Below the pieces are notes generated by a model, which was not told the DNA's origin, did no database searches, and worked only from the letters and a program-made list of their open reading frames with translations. A stretch of DNA of 64,000 nucleotides from Paracyclopina nana (Eukaryota; Arthropoda; Copepoda; Cyclopoida; Cyclopettidae), in assembly GCA_019096065.1 (NCBI GenBank), contig JAGUCH010000003.1, positions 11,470,001 through 11,534,000 on the forward strand. Direction: 5' to 3'. The translations under genes were made by a program, and so were the position numbers. Within the stretch, counting starts at the first letter, position 1. Each line of letters begins with the position of its first letter. Positions 51,101-60,975 of this stretch are shown one piece after another.

Positions 51101-52331
51101 ATTCACCCTATTTCAAACTCACGACAATCGTGAGCATCTAGCCATGATGGAAAAAATACTAGGCCCCATTCCAGAAAGGTGAGAAGAACAGTGAGAGCTT
51201 TCTCTTAGCGCAACCTGAAGTGGAAACAAACTCACGCAACCTCGATTTCGCAACCTTGCTCATTCCAGCTCGCAACCTCGATCAGCATTTAAGCCTTTTC
51301 TAGATTCAAAGAATCCTTTGAAAATTGCTACAACCAAAACTGTTTTTCTACTATATAAAAGGAAGAAAAATTTTACACTTGTAAACAACATTCTGGTTCA
51401 TAATTAGTGTTCTTGATTGGCCAGGCTTAATTTCAGGCTTAGGCCCTGTTCACCTGCAATATTATAAGCAAAATAACGCGCGATATTATGTTGATATTTG
51501 CAAAAATCCGGTATTTGAAAAATCATTTTTCAGATTTTGACTTCGGAATCGATATATTGGTACCAAAAGCCATCCTACACCAAAAATGAAATTATCAGTT
51601 TCTCAGTATTTCTCTTCAATATTTTGCCAAAATAACGGCCATAATAAGCAGGTGAACAGGCCCTTAAATTGCATCAGGCTTCATAAACACTTGCTATGAG
51701 CTTTTGCCCCAAATTTTTCAAGCTCAAAATTTGCACAGCTGTTTACCTTTAACATTTTTAATGGTTATAGAGTTTTACTGATGCAATTAATTTTGTTGCA
51801 GACTAGTTCGGCGGACAAAAACGAAATTCTTCAATGGAGCACACTTGGTGTGGGATGAAGAGAGTTCTGCTGGAAAATATGTCAGAGACAACTGCAAACC
51901 ACTTCAAGTAAGTTATAAATGGCCATAACTCCGAGTGTTGGCCTTGCCAACGGCGACGTAGCCCCGAAATGGACATTGTTAGCGGAGTGACCTCGATTCT
52001 GCAATACGAAACCTCAAAAGTGGAAATAAATGTCATGGAAGCTTGACCACAACATCTGTCTTGGTGCCAAAGGGGCAAAAAATTTGAGAAGAAGAACTCA
52101 TTATTACAAAGCTCGTTTCCCTTGGGTCCACTCTTGGAAATAATGCTCATTTTTTCCTTGCAGAAATACCGAATGAGTGACTCTGAGGATCACTTGCTGC
52201 TCTTTGATCTGGTCATGAAAATGCTAGCCTATGATCCCAACGATCGCATATCAATGGATGAAGCTCTCAGACACCCATTTTTTGACGCAATTCCGCAACA
52301 CCATCGATTCGAAACGTACTCATTTCGATAA
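48113..52331 (+). CDS. Doa: Doa / CLK-family LAMMER protein kinase
   Basis: Eleven coding exons: 48113..48841, 49010..49783, 49928..50009, 50161..50227, 50296..50409, 50466..50556, 50618..50788, 50845..50974, 51034..51178, 51802..51907, 52164..52331. All phases close; 858 residues. The kinase domain covers about 520-850: glycine loop LGEGTFGKV (535-543), ATP lysine K558 in LALK, catalytic loop THTDLKPEN (652-660), DFG at 692-694, [10 protein letters not shown], and the LAMMER signature [11 protein letters not shown] (753-763). These dual-specificity kinases phosphorylate SR splicing factors. The N-terminal 500 residues are low-complexity, rich in Ser, Tyr, Gly and Asn, encoded by two large exons. 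An in-frame TAG lies two codons before the ATG, so this is the first possible Met of this transcript. The intron 51179-51801 carries a MITE. Confidence 0.96.
51442..51663. mobile_element. Harbinger-like MITE, family C, copy 2, in a Doa intron
   Basis: A 222-bp element with ends GGCCCTGTTCACCTGC and the complement of GGGCCTGTTCACCTGC, flanked by TTA on both sides (51439-51441 and 51664-51666). Same family as 20814-21016. Entirely intronic and non-coding. Confidence 0.88.
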
Positions 52332-52415
52332 TTGGAAATCACTGAACTGCTACGAATTTGCTGATAAAAATACTCCTCCTGTTTTTCATATATGCTAACT
52401 ATTATCAGACGACGC

Positions 52416-52421
52416 AATAAA
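52416..52421 (+). terminator. Poly(A) signal of the Doa gene
   Basis: AATAAA 84 nt after the Doa stop codon, followed by T-rich sequence. Confidence 0.7.
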
Positions 52422-52832
52422 TTATTGTTAGCTTTCAAACAGGCAACTTTTTCGTGCGAAATTGAATTCGAGCATGGTTAGATGGATTTGCAGAAATTGC
52501 CTTATTGTGCAAGCTTGCTGTGAGAAATGGGAGCTTTTCATGGAGGCAATTAGAAAGGCCATCAAAAATGCGTTAGCCTTCTAGCTTTCTTTAAGCATAA
52601 AATGAATGCACTACTTTGTAGCTAAACACAATCCACTTTTACGCAAATCTGCTGATACGCAGTCCATCTAAAATGAAAAGCAGTCAAACTTTCACAGTAA
52701 GTAAATGCTTTTGAATTGAGCTCAGATGAAGTAGTACCTATGTGCAGACAAATCTTTAATTGTGTAAACTTAGATACTTGCGAAAAGTAGGCTATAATCT
52801 ACAAGCTCATGAAATGCTGAAACTCTATTTGC

Positions 52833-53208
52833 CTGTTAGTCAAGTTAAGTTAGGTAAAAAGTTAAGTTTAGTTCAGTTCCATTCCAAGATATTTATGTAG
52901 GTAGAACTTAACTTAGCTTGATTTTATGTAGTACAAGCTTGCTTGCCTAGCTAAGTTCAGTTGCCAAACTGAACTTAGCTACAAAAAGTGTTCTCATATG
53001 CGTAGTAGCTGAAGCTCGCTTAATTGAGAAAAGCTAACTTTGCTCATCAGCTACTGATGTACAACGCGTTGGCGTGTCAACTCAGCGGTCAACTGAACAT
53101 TGCTGAAACGAACCGAACTTGGCAAGAACAAGCTGAACTTAACTGATCAAGTAAGGTTGCTGTTTTAGCAACGTAACTTGACTAAAAATTCGAAAATAGG
53201 ATCGCCCT
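52833..53208. repeat. Family D repeat, single-arm copy
   Basis: About 375 bp closely matching the right half of the FoxA intron palindrome (about 1978-2348), from GTTAGTCAAGTTAAGTTAGGTA to the end GGATCGCCCT. It shares TTGTACAACGCGTTGGCGTG and AACTGATCAAGTAAGGTTGCT. The left arm is missing. Confidence 0.9.
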
Positions 53209-53224
53209 AATATGAAATGATTAT

Positions 53225-53320
53225 GTTTGTGCATTGTTAGATTGCATTCAAGTAGACTGCTTTTAGAAGGACTGCATTGAGGTGGACTGAGTTTTGGCGG
53301 ACTGCGTTTAGGTGGATTTG
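53225..53320. repeat. Short degenerate tandem repeat, about 15-bp unit
   Basis: Variants of GGACTGCATTGAGGT (AGACTGCTTTTAGA, GGACTGCATTGAGGT, GGACTGAGTTTTGGC, GGACTGCGTTTAGGT) follow each other about four to five times, immediately next to the family D copy. Confidence 0.6.
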
Positions 53321-56300
53321 GGTTGAGGCAGATACACCCATAAAATCCCTTCTTGCTTCGGAAAACAAATAATTTTCTTCCGTAGTTCAAAAATTATCAT
53401 TGCGATCTTTTCAATCAAAGTAGGCATCTACCGTAATATTTCGGACAAAATGATGGCACCCTCAAAAACAGCTTGATTTTTTAATCTATCTCGCTAAGAA
53501 CCTGAGTACACTTGGACTTGGTAAAGGAACTAACCCGAACTATTTACAAAACCCAAGAATTGTACATTTTCTAAAAGCGTAAGTTCCAATGGCTCATCTG
53601 GCGGAAAAATAAAATTCTGATCTTTCGCTTCCAAGAACATATATTTAAAAACGTTTAGCGCAAAGACTGTTCATTTTTTGGGAGTAATTAGGTTCAATGA
53701 CCCCCAATAAAATTATAAAATAAAACTTTTGTTATTTGATAGTAAAATCGCTAGGGTGAACGAAAACGTAGATACAGCCATGCTAAACGTTGTTTACAAC
53801 TTTTTTGGATTCATTTAGCTTAATAAGTTAGGTAGCAAATATCTCAATTTGAGTGAATTTTACAGACTTGCTTATGAACAAGTTTGATCTTCATTTTCAG
53901 ATTGAAAATTCCCAAAAGTAGAAAAATTTAATGGCTAGACGATTCTGAAAGCATTTTTAAAAAATACAGCCAAATGAACCCTAAGAACATAAGCTTTCAG
54001 AAAAAATTTGGTTTCATTGCATTTTTACCAACTTATCTAAAAGCTGATTATTGCAATCAGAATTCTTAGTTAAGCTAGCTGTCAAATAACATGAAATTAT
54101 ATCATAAGGCCTTTTTTTACTGGAGCTTGAAAAAAACTCATTCGAAAGAGCAATGAGCAAACATTTTGGAAAAATTCATTTGCTGCTTTGAAGGCAAAAA
54201 TAGCCATGTTTAACTAATGAGCTTTTTCATTGAAGTTGATTAGTCAATTCTCAGCTAATGACCGTATATACTACAGAGTGTATTCATAATTTTGCCAAGT
54301 CTGACATCACCGTCAGACTTCTGTCCTGACGAGCAAGTAACATGCTTTGTCTCTTCCATCTTCTCGAGTAACATCTGTCCATCTTCAACTTGGCCTACGA
54401 CCCTTAATAATTACGGTAAAACCTCGAAAAGTGCTTGGAAAAAGCCATGAAAATACCGCTACGCATAGCATTTTCAATGCATCAATATTTTTTCTACCTT
54501 CTCTTTTGATGGACAAGGAAGGGTTTTTTTGTCGCATTTGCAGCTAATGAACATTTTTTCGGCGACTTTCTCGAGAGAAATCACCGAGATTAGTTTCAAT
54601 TGCTTGCTACACTCCGCCTTATTCCTTTTTAACAAATGAACGCGACCGTGGCCAAAGCTATCGGTAAAAGTCGTCTAATAACAAACAGCTTTTGAAATGC
54701 AGCAACCCTTTCTTTCACACGATGATGCATTTGTAGCTTTGAAATGAGAGGTATCGAGTTCACAATTTGAAGCTGCCGCAGAGCGGTAGTAAAAATCGGC
54801 AATTCATGCGAATTCCATCAAAATACATCACGCGCTACGCTCGGCCGTGCCAAATTGCACTCGGTTTCAATACAAATCAAATCACAATTTCAATAGTCAG
54901 AAATGAGAATAACAAATCAAGCTACTACTACTCAAGTACTATAAATTCGAATTTGGTAATTTGTGAGGAGAAAGCAGGTAAATCATTTAGGGAGTTTTCA
55001 CATAAAGCAGTAGGCATATAATAGGGCAATGAAAATTGTGCGAGACGCGCTTAAAATGGGAAGCTTTGCTGAGCTTTTGCTTTCTAGTTCGGGTCACCTC
55101 GCTTCGAAGCCATTGGCTGAACATGGCGAGCTTAGACCCGCCTCTACTTGTTGCAGCAACGACTTGAGAGCGCTTTCCTCCACCGCAAATAAATCTCCAC
55201 CACAAGGGAGAAGCAGCAAGTCTTGATTGCCAGTCAAGTGCATCCAGTGATGCAGTCAAGCACAATTTGAATTACGCCGCAGGTTTTACGCGCATTTCAC
55301 AATAATGGGTAAGAAATTGTCTTCACGCTTTTTTGACCGGAATACAGCAGCAGCAGCGATAGGCTTCATTAATTCTGACCCCCTTCATGCATTAATGAGG
55401 CTGGAAGTTCCGCGTATTAGCTCAGTCCTTGGCCGAGCTCCCTTGGGAAACTTGCTGCTTTCGCAAGAGCCATACAATGAGGTAGGAATGCACAAAGGTC
55501 CCATGGGACGCCTTGCTAAATTGGCCGCAAACTACGCGCAAAAACGTGGGAATCCGCTGGGCTTTTTACGATTTTGAGAACAGTTGCCTCAGTTTCCGAA
55601 TTATTTGCAAAGAAACACTATTAGTACTAGTATTAGTAACTCGAATTGGCCAAGATCAAAAATCCGATTTGACGCGCACGAGAAATTACGTCAAATCGCA
55701 GATTTCCGATTTCAGCACCAATTTTCAGCTTCTAATTTGCCTGACTTCTAGGCTATCTAAAGAGCACAAATTAATGTAAATTGACAGATAAAGAGTCAAA
55801 TTTGGCGCAGAAAAAATAGCTTTTGAGCAAAAGTTGATTAGTAGAACAGCAGTTTTGCACAATTGGAGCAAAAATTGAGTCTTCCACAACTTTTGATTCC
55901 AAACGAATCCAATTGAGTGACCAAGTCAGGGAAGTCAAACTTAAAGCATAAATTGAACGAAAATTCAAATATCAGCAAATATTAATTTTCGTGGTTTTGA
56001 GAATTTATGCCTATGAAGGAAATTCCGCTAACTTGCGGCAGATCAAGAGTTTACCTCCATTTTTAGACTTAAAAAATCGAAACAACAAGCTAGGATTATT
56101 GGTCTTTTGTTCACATTTTAAAGGCCTCATTTGCACAATAAAACTTAATTTAAAATTAATTCTTAAAAACCATGCCACACAGTAGTTCAAAAAATTTTCA
56201 CGCGAATGAGAAATTCCGCCCAAAAAATCGCCAAATTCTTAATTTTGCCACCAATTTTCAGCTTCTTTTTTGGTAAGCTTCAAATTATCAGAAATTGGAC

Positions 56301-57050
56301 GACAAATGCCGGGTTTTTAAATGTCTGAAACATTTTCCATGATGGAAAACAACAATTCGAGCGATTTCACCTAATAAAAACGTTGTTTGTCCTACCTTTT
56401 TTTGATGGCGTACTCCATTCAAATCTTTTCTATTCTCATCTCCAACGAAGCACAAGTGAATTTGCGCATTTTTCAGCGCGAAACTGGATTATTTTGGCAA
56501 TTGCTAACCATCGACTCAGCTGATGAGAATCGCCAACGAGAAACACAATTCGCTCTCTCAGCTTTTGTAGCGATCATTCGATACCGAATATGAAAAAAAT
56601 CCCGAATCGCCAATAATTGCCTTCGGTTATTTTTTGGGCCGAGTTGACGTACAATTCGGCCGCAATTTCTGCTGTCAAGTGATATTTCACACCAGAGGAC
56701 GACGGCCTCATTTATTTTCAAGAGGGATAAAATGCGCGGAATGGCAATTTATTCAGCGCGAAATTGGCTTTTTTGACGGGCTTTTTGGGACAATAGTTCG
56801 AAAGGGCCAGAGCAGTAGATTTTGATGAGAGTATCTCGCTCTCAACAATAGCTGACTTTTTTATGAAAATATTTACTTTGGTAGAGCTCAAACTACTGCC
56901 TCAATCGGAACGATTTGAGGTGTTCATTGTTTTTCACTAAAATTACGAATTCCAAAAAAAATCTAGCATAACAAAAAATTTTAAACGGTGGAACAAAAAT
57001 GGTCAAATTCTCTACTACCTTAGGCTGTTTTTTTTTTGGTGCTAAGTTTT

Positions 57051-57634
57051 GTTCTCATATTGGACTTTGGGCTAACTAAAACCTGATTTAGTGAACCAAA
57101 AACTTAAGTCAACCGCTATTTAGTGGTTGCCTACCTAAAACAGGATTTCGGTTAACTCAAATCAGGTTTGGGCAACCTTAATATCCCGTTCATGTGCCCC
57201 CAAATTCCTTCCGATAATGCACGTCGAACGCCTTATGAAAAGGAGAAAAATTGTCTTACGACAAACGCAAAAGTAAACTTCTGCTGATGCTAATACTTAG
57301 GAAAAAACGGGTCAATTTTAAGACTATTGAAAAGTAAACACTCAAAGTTTATTTCAATTTCAGAGCCAAACTGGTTACTTTTGAATCAATATGTTTCCCA
57401 CAAATTCACATGAACCAACTCAAAAATTGCAGCATTATTACATGTAAGAAACAGGTGAAATTATCATTGTTTATCGGAATATTGCCCTAAATTTGTTAAC
57501 TCGATTCCTGGTTCAACTAGTTGAGAAGCCCTTCTTAAGTTGTTTGATAGCAAAACTCCGTTGCCTTATGACAATTTTTTACTTTCCGAAAAGCAACTTT
57601 GCACATGAACGGGATATAAGTCCGATATGAGAAC
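57051..57634. mobile_element. Family A-type element split by a family B MITE
   Basis: The ends are 17-bp inverted repeats, GTTCTCATATTGGACTT at 57051-57067 and its near complement at 57618-57634 (one mismatch). A family B element occupies 57181-57617, ending exactly where the outer right arm begins, so the outer element was the target. Confidence 0.7.
57181..57617. mobile_element. MITE, family B, copy 2
   Basis: Perfect 17-bp inverted ends ATATCCCGTTCATGTGC at 57181-57197 and 57601-57617. The blocks next to the ends match the RyR intron copy in inverted orientation (AAATTCCTTCCGATAATGCACG and GGAGAAAAATTGTCTTACGAC). Length 437 bp; no coding capacity. Left flank is TTA; the right flank is not a clear duplicate. 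Confidence 0.8.
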
Positions 57635-58496
57635 GTGTTACTCTCGTCAAAATTTACTGCTCTGGTAGCGGCCTTTCGTAAAGTACACTCGGCATTCCGC
57701 ATTAAAGTGAGCATCAGCCCTGCTGCACCCTCGATTTTCGTGGTAACTTGAAACACATGCTCAAGTACGTGGTGAGCAGCAACATCTGGAGTCTCATGTC
57801 ATTCATCAATATCAGTCTGAGATATTTCTTCGGCTCTTTCCAGAATACCGCGCGCTTCAAAGTTACAAAGGAGCAACTTCCCTTCACAACTTTTGTGCCT
57901 TCAAAAGCATGAGTTATGAAGATGAATTCGGGCCCAGAATTTTCACATTTTCCAAGCGAGTCCACCCAAAAAAAGAAAGATTTTTTATAAGCTAGGGAAA
58001 AACATTTATTCCTGGTCCCAGGAGCCGGAATTTTCTCCTTAATTTGGGCGATATTTTCCCAGAATGAGACAAGCGCAATGTCTACAGTAAAAGAGTCCAG
58101 ATCTCGGTTGTCCTAATTAAAAGATGTGCGAGGGGGGAAAATGTGAGCTGCTGCGGCTTTTGCGCGCACTATTTGCCCGCAGGGCGCTTTTGGCGGCTTT
58201 TTAAAAGCACTTTTCTGGCCAACTTGCGGTCACGGCCAACTAAATTCAAGGGAGAAAAAGCAGACCTTTTTTTCAACCACTCTGTTGTTCGCGAATAAGT
58301 TGCTGTCAAGCAAATTGACAGCTAGCGCGTACTTCTTCCCTTCATGCGGGTAACGCAATGTGGGTGGTAATTTTAACTAAGGCTGAGAAAAAAGCCGAGA
58401 TTGACTTTATAAGCCTTGCTAGAAAGTTAAGCTTTTCTAAGTATCACTTCAAAGTTTGCCCGCCAGCCAGGGGGCGCTGCATGTTTTTGTTTAGAT

Positions 58497-58617
58497 GACG
58501 CCCAACAAGGAATCGAACCTAGGTTTATGCAAACATTTTTGCCATTTTGACTCCTGGCGCGCTGCATGTATTTTGAATTCTTGATAAAAAGCGCGCCCTA
58601 AGCGGGAATCGAACCAT
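58497..58617 (-). other. Two tRNA B-box-like segments
   Basis: On the minus strand GGTTCGATTCCCGCTTAGGGCGCGC (about 58588-58612) is followed some 90 bp later by GGTTCGATTCCTTGTTGGGCG (about 58498-58518). Both contain the Pol III B-box GGTTCGATTCC, each preceded by a similar GCAT-A-A word. I could not fold a complete tRNA around either. They may be a tRNA-derived SINE relic. Confidence 0.35.
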
Positions 58618-59677
58618 GATTCATGCGGAGAAAGACATTGCTTTTTGAAGATAAATTGGCCTTCAAAAAATAAGGCAATTGATGCTAGTGCTCGACTAAT
58701 TTGCACCAGCCTAGCTTGGAAAATGCATTTTTTTTTTTGCTTGAAGACAAATAGGGATCGATTTCTCCCTGTGTGTCATAATGAGCCGCGTTCTCAAAGA
58801 CAATAATGATCCCCATTTTTCTCAAGTTATAATGTGAATTCTTGCAAAACTCGCTTCAATTACGCGCGGCTGGAGCTAAAGCAGTTCCGCCAAAGCCGCG
58901 CGCGACTTTCCAGACATCATTTCAGCTTTCTGAAAATCACCCTCAAAGTCATGTAAATGAGCCAATTTCGGCTTCTCTCACAAAAACCCGAAAGCAAGTA
59001 AGGGGAAGATACTGAAAATTAGATAAGCTGGACACTTTGCGGGCGAAAAAAAGCTATCAAATGTCTTGTAGCTTAATTAGTTGGTTACATTTAATTTCCT
59101 TTACTCAATTCAAAGTGTTTTCAGGAAAGTTTTTGAATTTTGTCTTTCCCAAGCATCTGCTGTCATCATCATTTGAGAATTCAGCTTTCGGGGCTAGGGT
59201 AACCTAATAAGGAAAAGGAATTTTAAAGCAGATGCAGATGGCTTTTTTACGCGCAAGATCTTCAAGCCAGTCAGTTTTGAAGCGGCTTTTCCCATTTTTC
59301 TTTTGCATTTTCGCCCTATGACCACTGCAGCAGGTGAATAAAACAGGCGACAAATCATGGAAAAAAGCACTTATTAAGATAAATACAACTTTTAAAGTAT
59401 TTTTCAAAAATACAGCCTTTGAAGCAAAAATAAAACCTTTAGGGCAATTTTCATAAATACAACCTTTAAATACAATGAACACAACTTTTAGGGCATTATC
59501 AATGAATACAGCCTGTAGGGTGATTTCAAGGGCATTTCCAATAAATACAAGTCGTTTTCAGTCTTGTCAAGTCTTCTTCGTCTTCGTTGTCGGCAATTTT
59601 TTAACGTGCTTTGAACTACATATATCCCAGCGAGGAACTCTGCTTAATACGCGCATTCATATATATGTATTCCACTA

Positions 59678-59690
59678 CATACGTAGTATA
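59678..59690. repeat. 13-bp word CATACGTAGTATA, copy 3
   Basis: Exact match to 11194-11206 and 26378-26390; here about 110 bp before the Pox meso exon. Confidence 0.4.
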
Positions 59691-59800
59691 CATAGAAGTC
59701 GTGGTGCACTTCATGTAATTTGAGGAGCCGAAACACATTTTTACTACTGCGGTATAGCTGCCAAGCCACATAAACTAAATAGCACAATTTCCATTCCTAG

Positions 59801-60975
59801 ATCCGCAACTGAGCCAATATGGAGAGGTGAACCAGCTCGGCGGAGTCTTCGTCAACGGCAGACCTCTGCCAAATCACATACGAGTGCGAATCATCGAATT
59901 GGCCCAGCTGGGCATTCGCCCATGCGACATTAGCAGGCAATTACGAGTTAGCCACGGATGCGTCTCGAAAATCCTGGCGCGCTACAACGAGACCGGCTCC
60001 ATTTTGCCCGGCGCAATCGGCGGGTCCAAGCCACGGGTCACCACTCCCAAGGTGGTCAATTACATCAGGGAATTGAAGCAGAAAGACCCGGGGATTTTCG
60101 CCTGGGAGATCCGCGACAAGTTGCTCAGTGACGGCGTCTGTGACAAGTACAACGTGCCCTCGGTCTCCTCCATCAGCCGGATTCTGCGCAACAAAATCGG
60201 CACGCTAGCTCACTTGACCGGCCAGAACCACTACAGCTCAAAACATCAACAAACAGCTGCAGTCGCGTCAGCTGTCGCCGCCTCAGCTGCGGCCGTGGCC
60301 TCGCAGCAGGCGCCGCCATCTTCCGTCTACAACGGGCTCTACCAGAACTACGGCTACAGCTTGACCTCGGCAGCTGCAGCTGCGGCGGCTGCCGCAGCTG
60401 TCGCAGCCACCACGACCAGCAGCAAGAACAACAATAACAACAACAACAATAACAACAACAACGAGGAGGAAAACTTGCTGAAGGCAGAGGGTGCCACTTC
60501 CTCGGTCAAAATCAATGGGGAGAAGAATGAGCCGGCCACGCCCTCCCCGCCCATTATTGTGACCTCAACAACTAGTGCCTCAAACGGCTCGACCACGCCC
60601 ACTGCAGCCGGCTTCAAGGGGGCGTGGCCGAATTGCAACATGTCTGATTTGTTCATGAGCTACTGCAGCTCTCCACCGCCTACGGCCAATGCGTACCAAC
60701 AGCCTCAACAGCTGCAGCACCAGCCTCAGCAGCCTCAAATGGGTCAACAGCAGCCTCATCAGCAACCTCATCACCATGAGCAGCAGCAGCAGAACAATTT
60801 GAACTATTACATGTACCTGCAGAGCCAGGGACAAGTGTTGGGCCATAACAGTTTGGCCAATGTCATCAATGGCCACCATGGCCACCATCATCATCATCAT
60901 CATGGGCATCATCACCATGCTCATCACCAATTGGCCTACCCTGCCCCATCTCCAGCTCACGCTGCTAGTCTTTGA
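59801..60975 (+). CDS. Poxm: Pox meso (Pax1/9 group) paired-domain transcription factor, first exon missing
   Basis: One large exon encoding 390 residues after a TTCCTAG acceptor. It begins mid-codon (one base expected from an upstream exon) with [20 protein letters not shown]. The paired domain covers about the first 130 residues: [41 protein letters not shown], then the C-terminal half ending [17 protein letters not shown]. Pro/Val spacing and [19 protein letters not shown] match Pox meso and Pax1/9. No homeodomain follows, as expected for this group. The rest is Ala, Asn, Gln and His runs; SLANVING is at best a degenerate octapeptide. Pax1/9 proteins act in mesoderm and pharyngeal development. 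The initiating exon was not located, so the 5' end is incomplete. Confidence 0.92.

Larger units (their letters stand above)
52332..59800. other. AT-rich spacer between Doa and Pox meso
   Basis: About 7.5 kb without a recognisable gene. It holds the Doa poly(A) site, a family D copy (52833-53208), a short 15-bp repeat (53225-53320), two nested elements (57051-57634) and two tRNA B-box-like words (58500-58620). The missing first exon(s) of Pox meso should lie here or within the Pox meso promoter region near 59800. The frame at 55305-55577 (90 aa) has no recognisable domain. Confidence 0.55.

Noticed and set aside
55305-55577. A 90-residue plus-strand frame with an ATG
   Set aside because: No recognisable domain, no convincing splice sites or poly(A) context, and the surrounding DNA is AT-rich spacer.
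58588-58612. A complete tRNA gene
   Set aside because: A B-box is present but no pairing acceptor, D or anticodon stem could be built upstream.
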